Shown piece by piece: positions 1 through 6,048 of a stretch of 6,121 bases of DNA. The DNA comes from an uncultured Burkholderiales bacterium (GTDB lineage: Bacteria; Pseudomonadota; Gammaproteobacteria; Burkholderiales; Burkholderiaceae_C): contig CAISQQ010000353.1 of the NCBI GenBank assembly GCA_903887655.1, positions 1-6,121 of the forward strand. The letters run 5' to 3'. The notes beneath the pieces were generated by a model. It was given only the letters and a program-made list of their open reading frames with translations. It made no database searches and had not been told where the DNA came from. Made by a program: the position numbers and the translations under genes. Numbering within the stretch: position 1 is the stretch's first letter; the number at the start of each line of letters is the position of its first letter.

Positions 1-398
1 CTGCTGGGCTCGGGCAAGTGGTGAAAGCCATCTGACTCGGCGCTGGCAGCCTCCTGGGCGTGGCAGTATTTTTGAGCTTCTACAAAAGACTTTTGGCTCC
101 AAGAGCCACTGATGACAAAGTCGACACTGCCCCCGCGGCTTAAATTCATCGGCACCACTGCGTTTTCAGCAATGCCCCCGCCTTGCATGAACAAGATCTT
201 GAAGTGATCGGGCACGGCCAAGAGGTCCTTCAGGTCTTGATGGGTTTGCTCATAAATAGAGATGAATTCACGCCCGCGGTGACTCATCTCCATGACCCCC
301 ATGCCGCAGTCGCGCCAGTTGGTCATCTCCTGGGCGGCCAACTCCAATACCTCCAAGGGCATCGCGGCAGGTCCTGCAGAGAAATTAAACGCACGCAT
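1..398 (-). CDS. serC: Phosphoserine aminotransferase SerC (partial, N-terminal 132 codons)
   Basis: SerC is a cytosolic PLP-dependent class V aminotransferase. It converts 3-phosphohydroxypyruvate and glutamate to 3-phosphoserine in serine synthesis, and also acts on the equivalent intermediate in pyridoxal phosphate synthesis. The reverse strand reads MRAFNFSAGPAAMP at the start, the typical SerC N-terminus, then VMEMSHRGREF (about residues 35-45) and FMQGGGIAENAVVPMNL (about 74-90), the cofactor-phosphate loop region. The PLP lysine lies in the missing part. The ATG at 398 fits the family start and has GAGG (409-412) 10 nt upstream. The gene lies 73 bp downstream of gyrA with no terminator between, so the two are probably cotranscribed. 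The frame is open to the window edge, so the truncation is only the window boundary. The family identification is firm. Confidence 0.95.
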   Translation of the reverse strand, partial: MRAFNFSAGPAAMPLEVLELAAQEMTNWRDCGMGVMEMSHRGREFISIYEQTHQDLKDLLAVPDHFKILFMQGGGIAENAVVPMNLSRGGSVDFVISGSWSQKSFVEAQKYCHAQEAASAESDGFHHLPEPS

Positions 399-472
399 GA
401 ACAAAGCGCCTCATGAACGGGAAATGGTGGCCAAGGGTTACGCCCTCGCTCAAGCTGAAGGGACGATCAGAC

Positions 473-3157
473 TCAGATGGGGTCGACGCTGGAGGGGTCA
501 TCGGATGCAGTCGGGTTCACATCGGTGCTCGGCCCCTGGCCCACGCCATCGGCATCCAATTCGGCCAAGACGTTGGCGTCGTTTTCAACAATGCGCTGCA
601 AGCCCCTCAGGTGTGAGCCTTCATCGAGGGCAATGAGTTTGACCCCTTGGGTGGCACGCCCGAGTTCACGGATTTCGGCCACGCGAGTTCTCACCAGCAC
701 GCCGCGATCGGTGATCATCATGATCTCTTCCTCGGCATGGGCCAAGGTGGCGGCCACGACCTTGCCATTGCGCTCAGACTGTTGGATGGCAATCATGCCT
801 TTGGTACCACGACCGTGCCGGGTGTACTCGCCAATGGGGGTGCGTTTGCCGTAGCCATTGGCTGTGGCGGTGAGCACGCTTTGCTGCTCGTCCTCGGCCA
901 CCAGCATCGCAATCACGCTTTGCCCTTCATCCAGGCTCATGCCGCGCACACCGCGTGCGCTTCGGCCCATGGGCCTCACATCATTTTCATCAAAGCGCAC
1001 GGCTTTGCCGCCATCGCTAAAGAGCATCACGTCATGCTGGCCATCGGTGAGCGTTGCGCCCACCAAAAAGTCACCCGCATCCAAATCCACAGCAATGATG
1101 CCGGCTTTTCTGGGGTTGCTGAATTCGTCAAGCGCGGTTTTTTTCACCGTCCCCATGGAGGTTGCCATGAAGACATAGTGGTCGTTGGGGAAACTTCTCA
1201 TCTCGCCCGTCAAGGGCAAGACCACATTGATTTTTTCGCCCTCTTGCAGTGGGAACATGTTGACAATGGGGCGCCCGCGCGAGCCCCTCGAGCCGACCGG
1301 AACCTCCCAGACTTTGAGCCAGTAGAGCCGTCCTTTGTTGGAAAAGCACAAAATGAAGTCGTGGGTGTTGGCAATAAAAAGCTGATCAATCCAGTCGTCA
1401 TCTTTGGTGCTGGTGGCTTGTTTGCCTCGACCGCCGCGTTTTTGCGCTCGGTATTCGGACAAGGGTTGGCTCTTGAAGTAGCCGCTGTGGGACAAGGTCA
1501 CCACCATGTCAGTGGGGGTGATGAGGTCTTCGGTGGCGAGATCTTGGGCGTTCATCTCGATCACGCTTCGACGTGCCCCCAGTTTGGTTTGGCCAAACTC
1601 AAGCTTCACGTCCGTGAGTTCGCTGGAAATGATGGCCGAGACACGGGCGGGCTTGGATAAGATGTCGACAAAGTCGTCAATCTCCGCCATCACCTCTTTG
1701 TACTCATTCACGATCTTGTCTTGCTCGAGTCCAGTCAAGCGCTGCAAGCGCATTTGAAGAATCTCTTGCGCCTGGGTGTCGCTCAGGCGGTAAAGACCAT
1801 CGCTGCCCATGCCAAAGTTTGCTTCCAGTCCATCGGGACGATAGTCTTTGGGGTCGACGGGCTGGCCATCGAGCCTTGCACGGGTGAGCATTTCCCTCAC
1901 GAGTTGGCTGTCCCAGGAGCGTGTCATCAATTCGGCTTTGGCCACGGGGGGCGTGGGGGCTTGGCGGATGATGCGGATGAATTCATCGATATTGGCCAAA
2001 GCCACGGCCAAACCTTCCAAGACGTGGCCGCGCTCGCGAGCTTTCCTGAGGTTAAAGACGGTGCGGCGGGTGACCACCTCACGGCGGTGCTGTAAAAAGA
2101 TGTCGAGCAGCTGCTTGATGTTGCATAGGCGCGGCTGTCCATCCACCAAGGCCACCATGTTGATGCCAAAGGTGTCTTGGAGTTGGGTTTGTTTGTACAA
2201 ATTGTTGAGTACCACTTCGGGCACTTCACCGCGCTTGAGTTCGATCACCAAACGCATGCCCGATTTGTCGGACTCGTCTTGAATGTGGCTGATGCCCTCG
2301 ATTTTCTTTTCATGCACCAGTTCCGCCATGCGCTCTTGCAGGGTCTTTTTGTTCACCTGGTAGGGCAACTCGTCAACAATGATGGACTGTCGTTGGCCCT
2401 TGTCGATGTCTTCAAAATGGCATTTGGCGCGCATGACCACACGGCCTCTGCCGGTGCGGTAGCCGTCTTTGACGCCATTGATGCCGTAAATGATGCCAGC
2501 GGTTGGGAAGTCCGGCGCCGGAATGATGCCCATCAATTCATCGATGCTCGCCTCGGGGTTGACCAGCAGGTGCAAACACGCGTCGATCACTTCATTGAGG
2601 TTGTGGGGTGGGATGTTGGTGGCCATGCCCACCGCAATGCCGGCCGAGCCGTTGATGAGCAAATTGGGGATGCGACTGGGCAGCACCAGGGGCTCTTTTT
2701 CTGAGCCATCGTAATTGGGCCCAAAATCGACGGTTTCTTTGTCAATGTCGGCGAGCATTTCGTGGGCAATTTTTGCAAGCCTAATTTCCGTGTACCGCAT
2801 GGCCGCGGCGTTGTCGCCATCGACCGATCCAAAGTTGCCCTGGCCGTCCACGAGCATGTGGCGCAAAGAGAAATCTTGGGCCATGCGAACAATCGTGTCA
2901 TAAACCGCAGAGTCGCCATGGGGGTGGTATTTGCCAATGACGTCGCCCACAATACGGGCCGATTTTTTGTAGGGACGATTCCAGTCGTTGTTGAGCTCAT
3001 GCATGGCAAAGAGCACTCGCCGGTGCACGGGCTTGAGGCCATCGCGGGCATCAGGCAAAGCACGCCCCACAATCACGCTCATGGCGTAATCGAGGTAGCT
3101 GCGACGCATCTCGTCTTCAAGGCTGATGGGCAAGGTTTCTTTAGCGAACTGGGTCAT
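473..3157 (-). CDS. gyrA: DNA gyrase subunit A
   Basis: GyrA is the DNA-breaking and rejoining subunit of the A2B2 gyrase, which adds negative supercoils using ATP. The product is 894 aa. The N-terminal winged-helix/tower region holds RALPDARDGLKPVHRR (32-47), the quinolone-determining segment HPHGDSAVYD (78-87) and the catalytic tyrosine in AMRYTEIR (Tyr122). The C-terminal beta-pinwheel carries a GyrA-box, QKRGGRG (572-578), which marks it as gyrase rather than ParC. An acidic tail occupies about 860-894. The frame stays open 11 codons further, to an ATG at 3190. I chose the ATG at 3157 because it gives MTQFAKETLPISLE, the usual family start, and puts Ser83, Asp87 and Tyr122 at their E. coli numbers. 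Neither ATG has a good Shine-Dalgarno. Ser83 and Asp87 are both wild type, so no target-site quinolone resistance is predicted. The gene is divergent from ompA and leads into serC. Confidence 0.97.
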   Translation of the reverse strand: MTQFAKETLPISLEDEMRRSYLDYAMSVIVGRALPDARDGLKPVHRRVLFAMHELNNDWNRPYKKSARIVGDVIGKYHPHGDSAVYDTIVRMAQDFSLRHMLVDGQGNFGSVDGDNAAAMRYTEIRLAKIAHEMLADIDKETVDFGPNYDGSEKEPLVLPSRIPNLLINGSAGIAVGMATNIPPHNLNEVIDACLHLLVNPEASIDELMGIIPAPDFPTAGIIYGINGVKDGYRTGRGRVVMRAKCHFEDIDKGQRQSIIVDELPYQVNKKTLQERMAELVHEKKIEGISHIQDESDKSGMRLVIELKRGEVPEVVLNNLYKQTQLQDTFGINMVALVDGQPRLCNIKQLLDIFLQHRREVVTRRTVFNLRKARERGHVLEGLAVALANIDEFIRIIRQAPTPPVAKAELMTRSWDSQLVREMLTRARLDGQPVDPKDYRPDGLEANFGMGSDGLYRLSDTQAQEILQMRLQRLTGLEQDKIVNEYKEVMAEIDDFVDILSKPARVSAIISSELTDVKLEFGQTKLGARRSVIEMNAQDLATEDLITPTDMVVTLSHSGYFKSQPLSEYRAQKRGGRGKQATSTKDDDWIDQLFIANTHDFILCFSNKGRLYWLKVWEVPVGSRGSRGRPIVNMFPLQEGEKINVVLPLTGEMRSFPNDHYVFMATSMGTVKKTALDEFSNPRKAGIIAVDLDAGDFLVGATLTDGQHDVMLFSDGGKAVRFDENDVRPMGRSARGVRGMSLDEGQSVIAMLVAEDEQQSVLTATANGYGKRTPIGEYTRHGRGTKGMIAIQQSERNGKVVAATLAHAEEEIMMITDRGVLVRTRVAEIRELGRATQGVKLIALDEGSHLRGLQRIVENDANVLAELDADGVGQGPSTDVNPTASDDPSSVDPI

Positions 3158-3300
3158 TGATTCAAGCCGATCTACATTCAAAGATGACATTGTAAATGTC
3201 TATTGAGCACAGTCTTTTTGTCGCTTTGCCACAACAGATCAATCCTCGCCATTGACTTTAATCAGCAATGTAAAGCATCTTCATATATGCCATGCACCAG

Positions 3301-3311
3301 TGTGGCACAAT
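3301..3311 (+). promoter_or_regulatory. Weak candidate extended -10 promoter for ompA
   Basis: The sequence holds TGG directly before CACAAT (3306-3311), which resembles an extended -10 (TGn plus 4 of 6 matches to TATAAT). No credible -35 lies 16-18 bp upstream. If used, transcription would start near 3318 and leave a leader of about 80 nt. An alternative is TTGACT at 3252-3257 as a -35, but its best-spaced -10 hexamers are poor. This is inference from motif matching only. Confidence 0.2.
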
Positions 3312-3384
3312 GACCCATCTGCTTGGGTTTGGTTCGCGCCTTTGGCGTGCATACCCGAGATTTGGGTTGTATTTGTTTTGTTCC

Positions 3385-3390
3385 AAGAGG
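3385..3390 (+). promoter_or_regulatory. Ribosome binding site of the OmpA-family gene
   Basis: AAGAGG lies 7 nt before the ATG at 3398, a near-ideal Shine-Dalgarno and spacing. It decides the start: the frame is open upstream to an ATG at 3323, but that start would put 25 non-signal-like residues ahead of a clean signal peptide. The run between the site and the ATG is A/T-rich and likely unstructured, which fits a highly translated envelope protein. Confidence 0.85.
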
Positions 3391-3397
3391 TAAAAAT

Positions 3398-4048
3398 ATG
3401 AAAAAATTAAATCAATGGTCCATGCTTCTCGTCAGTTTCGGTTTGGTGGCGAGTGTCACGAGCGTACAAGCCAATGACAACTGGCAAAGTGCATCGGGTC
3501 CTTGGAAAAATTCAACTGGACAGTGCTATCGCAACAGCAATTGGACGCCAGCCACAGCCGATCCAAGCTGTGATGGTGCAATTCAACCCGCTCCCAAGGC
3601 TGCGCCTGCTCCTGCACCCGCACCTGCCCCTGCTGCAGCGCCTGCACCAGCGCCCGTTGCCAAAGCTGCACCAGCCCCTGCGCCAGCCGTGGCCTCCAAG
3701 GTCACTTACGCTGCTGACACCTTCTTTGACTTTGACAAATCCGTGTTGAAGCCCGAGGGCAAAGCCAAATTGGATGACTTGGTGTCCAAAATCAAACAAA
3801 TCAGCCTAGAAGTGATTGTGGCCGTGGGTCACACCGACTCTGTGGGCTCTGCCGCTTACAACCAGAAGTTGTCCGTCAGACGTGCTGAGGCCGTGAAAGC
3901 CTATTTGGTGAGCAAAGGCATTGAGAAAAATCGCATCTACACCGAAGGCAAAGGCAAGAAGCAACCGATTGCTGACAACAAAACAGCACAAGGTCGCGCT
4001 AAAAACAGACGCGTTGAGCTCGAAGTTGTGGGCACCCGCTCCAACTGA
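3398..4048 (+). CDS. ompA: OmpA-family peptidoglycan-binding protein (short, no beta-barrel)
   Basis: The product is 216 aa. A Sec signal peptide (MKKLNQWS, hydrophobic core, then VQA) should be cut after residue 25. Residues 26-60 form a short segment rich in Trp and Asn with two cysteines (Cys43, Cys58) that could form a disulfide. An Ala/Pro linker follows (64-97), then an OmpA_C (MotB-like) domain from about 104 to 212. That domain has FFDFDKSVLKPEG (109-121) and GHTDSVGS (144-151), with Asp147 and Arg162 at the positions that bind diaminopimelate in this family. E. coli OmpA has an eight-stranded barrel of about 170 residues before this domain; here it is absent. The protein is therefore probably periplasmic, or held to the outer membrane by partners, while contacting peptidoglycan. 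There is no lipobox cysteine. The gene is monocistronic, with a strong terminator after it. The symbol is used loosely; this is a family name rather than proof of orthology to E. coli ompA. Confidence 0.9.
   Translation: MKKLNQWSMLLVSFGLVASVTSVQANDNWQSASGPWKNSTGQCYRNSNWTPATADPSCDGAIQPAPKAAPAPAPAPAPAAAPAPAPVAKAAPAPAPAVASKVTYAADTFFDFDKSVLKPEGKAKLDDLVSKIKQISLEVIVAVGHTDSVGSAAYNQKLSVRRAEAVKAYLVSKGIEKNRIYTEGKGKKQPIADNKTAQGRAKNRRVELEVVGTRSN
3587..3688 (+). repeat. Ala-Pro repeat encoding the OmpA linker
   Basis: Codons 64-97 of the OmpA-family gene are almost all Ala (GCN) and Pro (CCN), with Lys and Val interruptions. They include runs of alternating Ala-Pro such as APAPAPAPAAAPAPAP. At DNA level this is a degenerate hexanucleotide pattern (GCNCCN) with varied third bases, so it is less prone to slippage than a perfect repeat. 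It encodes an extended, stiff spacer between the N-terminal segment and the peptidoglycan-binding domain, comparable to proline-rich linkers in other envelope-spanning proteins. Confidence 0.85.
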
Positions 4049-4065
4049 TCGTCCGTTCACTTGAA

Positions 4066-4100
4066 CGTTAAAGAACCCGCTTCTGGCGGGTTTTTTAACG
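4066..4100 (+). terminator. Rho-independent terminator after ompA
   Basis: Fifteen base pairs with one G-U form between 4066-4080 and 4086-4100 around the loop TTCTG. The core is AACCCGC pairing with GCGGGTT, followed by a T run (4091-4096) that also pairs with an upstream A-rich arm. That symmetry gives A-rich and T-rich flanks, so it could also stop transcription from the other side. It begins 17 bp after the ompA stop and isolates ompA from ubiG. Confidence 0.9.
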
Positions 4101-4233
4101 CCTGTCGTGGCGTCGTCTGCACGGACATGGTCTGATCGGATAAGCGCTGATGCCGGTCATCATCTGTTCAACCCTTGCCTTCTCGCCACGTGAAGTTTTG
4201 CGACGTTGGCTTCATTTTTAGATCGCCCTCACC

Positions 4234-4947
4234 ATGAACACCCAAAGCAATGTTGATCCCAGTGAGCTGGCCAAGTTCTCTGAGTTGGCCCACCGCTGGT
4301 GGGACCCCCAAAGTGAATTTCGCCCTTTGCACGAGATCAACCCATTGCGGCTGTCTTGGATCGAGGATTTCGTCTCACTCAGGGGCCTGGAGGTCTTGGA
4401 TGTGGGGTGCGGCGGGGGCATCTTGTCTGAGGCGATGGCACGCGCAGGCGCCCGCGTCTTGGGGATTGATTTGGCCACCAAATCTTTGCGTGTGGCCCAA
4501 CTCCATGCCTTGGAAGCGGGCGTTAAAGAGGTGCAATACCGCGAGTGCAGTGTCGAGGCATTGGCCGAGGAGACGCCCGGGCAATACGATGTGGTGACCT
4601 GCATGGAAATGCTCGAGCACGTCCCCGATTTTGAGTCGGTGGTGCGCTCCTGCAGTCGCTTGGTCAAACCGGGGGGGTGGGTGTTTTTCTCGACCTTGAA
4701 CCGCAACCCCAAGTCTTTTTTGTTCGCGATTGTGGGTGCGGAGTATGTGCTCAATTTGCTCCCGCGTGGGACCCACGAATATGAAAAATTCATCAAGCCC
4801 AGTGAGTTGGCCCGGGCTTGTCGTGCCGATGAGTTGGTGCAGCAAGACATTCGAGGCTTGAGCTACAACCCGATCACTCGGCGCTACTGGGTCAACCAAG
4901 ACCCCAGCGTCAATTACTGGGTGGCCACCCAAAAAAGTGTTTCATGA
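4234..4947 (+). CDS. ubiG: Ubiquinone biosynthesis O-methyltransferase UbiG
   Basis: UbiG uses S-adenosylmethionine for both O-methylations in ubiquinone synthesis: 2-polyprenyl-6-hydroxyphenol to the methoxy product, and the last step from demethylubiquinone to ubiquinone. It works at the inner membrane. The 237-aa length is close to E. coli UbiG (240). The class I methyltransferase fold shows SAM motif I VLDVGCGGG (54-62), the acidic residue after strand 2 in GIDLATK (Asp79), and MEMLEHVPD (124-132). The UbiG/Coq3 stretch STLNRNPKSFLFAIVGAEY (153-171) includes the segment linked to membrane contact in E. coli. KFIKPSEL (185-192) and YNPI (211-214) also match the family. The ATG at 4234 gives the expected N-terminus but has no clear Shine-Dalgarno. 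The stop overlaps the next gene's start in ATGA, so the two are translationally coupled. No clear promoter is visible in the 133 bp after the ompA terminator. Confidence 0.96.
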   Translation: MNTQSNVDPSELAKFSELAHRWWDPQSEFRPLHEINPLRLSWIEDFVSLRGLEVLDVGCGGGILSEAMARAGARVLGIDLATKSLRVAQLHALEAGVKEVQYRECSVEALAEETPGQYDVVTCMEMLEHVPDFESVVRSCSRLVKPGGWVFFSTLNRNPKSFLFAIVGAEYVLNLLPRGTHEYEKFIKPSELARACRADELVQQDIRGLSYNPITRRYWVNQDPSVNYWVATQKSVS

Positions 4948-5612
4948 AGCTTGCCAAACCCCGTGCCGTGCTGTTTGATCTGGATGGCACCTTGATCGAT
5001 TCGGCCTTGGATTTGGGCGGGGCAGTCGATGAGATGCGCCACATCCGAGGCTTGCCCCGACTGGGGGCAGAGCACTACCGGCACATGTGCGGTGCTGGGG
5101 CCAGGGGCTTGTTGAAGCTGGCGTTTGACATGAGCCCTGAGCGTGCTGGTTATGAGGAGATGAAGCAGGAGTTTTTCACGCAGTATGAGCTGATGCTCAC
5201 GCATCGCACCTATGTGTTTGAGGGCGTGGATGAAACGATCGACATCTTGCGCAAAGCGGGTCTCACATGGGGAGTGGTCACCAATAAAAGTGAGCGTTTT
5301 ACCCTTCCCTTGATCAAGCATTTTGAGGTGTTTCAAAGCGCAGGCGTGGTCATTTGCGGAGACACCACCCCCCACGCCAAACCGCATCCAGAACCGCTTT
5401 TGGAAGCGGCCAGGCGACTGGGAGTGGATGCTGAGGCTTGTTGGTATGTGGGAGACGACTTGCGCGACATCCAAGCAGCTCATGCAGCGGGCATGGTGAG
5501 TGTGGCCGCAAGTTACGGTTATCGGGGTGAAACCAACGATACCGGGGCTTGGGGCGCGCATTATGAAATCAATACCCCACTTTCGCTGTTCAAATGTTTG
5601 GCGTTGACTTAA
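4944..5612 (+). CDS. gph: HAD phosphatase annotated phosphoglycolate phosphatase (Gph); possibly MupP
   Basis: This 222-aa HAD-superfamily phosphatase (subfamily IA, helical cap) has all four catalytic motifs: FDLDGTLID (11-19, nucleophile Asp12 and acid Asp14), VVTNK (111-115, Thr113), Lys146 in HAKPHPEP, and YVGDDLRDI (168-176, Asp171/Asp172). It is a soluble, Mg-dependent enzyme that removes phosphate from a small molecule. The default annotation is Gph, which clears 2-phosphoglycolate. However, a HAD gene directly after ubiG and near gyrA is the Pseudomonas arrangement of MupP, the N-acetylmuramate-6-phosphate phosphatase of cell-wall recycling. Features such as GARG (52-55), WGVVTNK and a late YGY..WGA pattern resemble MupP as I recall it. 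Substrate cannot be settled from sequence. The start overlaps the ubiG stop by four bases, has no strong Shine-Dalgarno, and implies coupling. The gene ends 13 bp before ssrA. Confidence 0.88.
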   Translation: MKLAKPRAVLFDLDGTLIDSALDLGGAVDEMRHIRGLPRLGAEHYRHMCGAGARGLLKLAFDMSPERAGYEEMKQEFFTQYELMLTHRTYVFEGVDETIDILRKAGLTWGVVTNKSERFTLPLIKHFEVFQSAGVVICGDTTPHAKPHPEPLLEAARRLGVDAEACWYVGDDLRDIQAAHAAGMVSVAASYGYRGETNDTGAWGAHYEINTPLSLFKCLALT

Positions 5613-5615
5613 AAT
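5587..5615 (+). promoter_or_regulatory. Candidate ssrA promoter overlapping the end of gph
   Basis: TAAAAT (5610-5615) matches the -10 consensus at 5 of 6 positions. It lies 10 nt before the mature tmRNA 5' end, so transcription would start a few bases upstream of the processed end. The first three bases are the gph stop codon TAA. A weak -35, TGTTCA (5587-5592, 3 of 6), sits 17 bp upstream inside the gph coding sequence. TTGACT (5604-5609) abuts the -10 and is too close to be its -35. Read-through from ubiG-gph is an alternative, since no terminator intervenes. Confidence 0.4.
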
Positions 5616-5625
5616 AGAGTCTTCA

Positions 5626-6001
5626 GGGGCTGCACTGGTTTCGACACGGGTTCGGACGCGACGCAGGGCATGTCGAGGTTCTGTCACCTCGTTAATCAGC
5701 AGAAAAAAAACTAACTGCAAACGACGAACGTTTCGCACTCGCCGCTTAATCCGGTGAGCCTTGCAACAGTTGGCCGATAGGCTGGGCAAGGGGGTGTAAA
5801 AACCTCCCGGCTGCAAGGTAATCAATATGGGCTGGCAAAACTTCGGGTACCTTGAGGTTTTGTGAGAAAAAAGGGTGCTGGTTTGACCTGTAGGGTGCCA
5901 CTATTCGGCAGGTTCGATGAGATTCAAATTAGCTGGCTAAACATGTAGAACTGTTCGAAAAAGGCTTGTGGACGGGGGTTCAATTCCCCCCAGCTCCACC
6001 A
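5626..6001 (+). ncRNA. ssrA: Transfer-messenger RNA (tmRNA)
   Basis: tmRNA with SmpB rescues ribosomes stalled on broken mRNAs and tags the nascent protein for proteolysis. The acceptor stem GGGGCTG (5626-5632) pairs with CAGCTCC (5991-5997, one G-U), followed by A and an encoded CCA (5999-6001). The T arm is GGGGG (5974-5978) and CCCCC (5986-5990) around TTCAATT. The D-like region has the conserved CTGGTTTCGAC just after the 5' end. A pseudoknot-1 stem (CGAGGT 5674-5679 with ACCTCG 5686-5691) lies before the reading frame. The tag frame (5717-5749) encodes ANDERFALAA and ends in TAA; its resume codon is GCA after an A-rich stretch and TAACT. The two ends are contiguous in a single 376-nt molecule, not the split two-piece form. 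This tag is typical of betaproteobacteria (E. coli has ANDENYALAA). Confidence 0.98.
5717..5749 (+). other. tmRNA tag-peptide reading frame (ANDERFALAA)
   Basis: Ten codons from the resume codon GCA (5717-5719) through GCT, then TAA (5747-5749). The encoded peptide ends in ALAA, the hydrophobic C-terminus recognised by ClpXP and related proteases. There is no start codon, because translation resumes here from alanyl-tmRNA. Confidence 0.97.
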
Positions 6002-6011
6002 TATGCGGATT

Positions 6012-6048
6012 AAGGACCGCTAGGAATGACTTCTTAGCGGTCTTTTTT
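6012..6048 (+). terminator. Rho-independent terminator after ssrA
   Basis: A 12-bp stem with one G-U forms between 6015-6026 (GACCGCTAGGAA) and 6031-6042 (TTCTTAGCGGTC) around the four-base loop TGAC, followed by six T (6043-6048). Upstream AAG can extend the pairing into the T run. It starts about 10 bp after the encoded CCA, so the tmRNA precursor has only a short 3' trailer to be trimmed. Confidence 0.93.

Noticed and set aside
399..472. Possible terminator or promoter between gyrA and serC
   Set aside because: No GC-rich hairpin with a T run is present on the minus strand and no convincing -35/-10 pair is seen, so the gap looks like an intra-operon spacer.
183..636. Plus-strand open frames over serC and the gyrA 3' end
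   Set aside because: The reverse strand encodes clear SerC and GyrA residues throughout, so these frames are complements of real genes.
647..1660. 337-codon plus-strand open frame opposite gyrA, with several smaller ones nearby
   Set aside because: It lies wholly antisense to unmistakable gyrA coding sequence. The translation is rich in His, Gly and Ala with no recognisable domain, as expected from the complement of a codon-biased gene. There is no ribosome site or context of its own.
3323..3397. N-terminal extension of the OmpA-family gene from the ATG at 3323
   Set aside because: The extra 25 residues would precede a textbook signal peptide. The ATG at 3398 has AAGAGG at ideal spacing, while 3323 has no such site.
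4101..4233. Possible small gene or promoter between the ompA terminator and ubiG
   Set aside because: No short frame with a ribosome site stands out, and the -10-like TTAGAT near 4216 has no matching -35. A ubiG promoter must lie here, or in read-through, but I cannot point to it.
4218..4850. 210-codon minus-strand open frame opposite ubiG
   Set aside because: It is fully antisense to ubiG, whose motifs are intact. The predicted protein is Ser/Thr/Lys-rich with no domain.
4914..5825. 303-codon minus-strand open frame across gph and ssrA
   Set aside because: It runs antisense through gph and into the tmRNA gene, both firmly identified. Its predicted protein shows no family motif, so it is a shadow frame.
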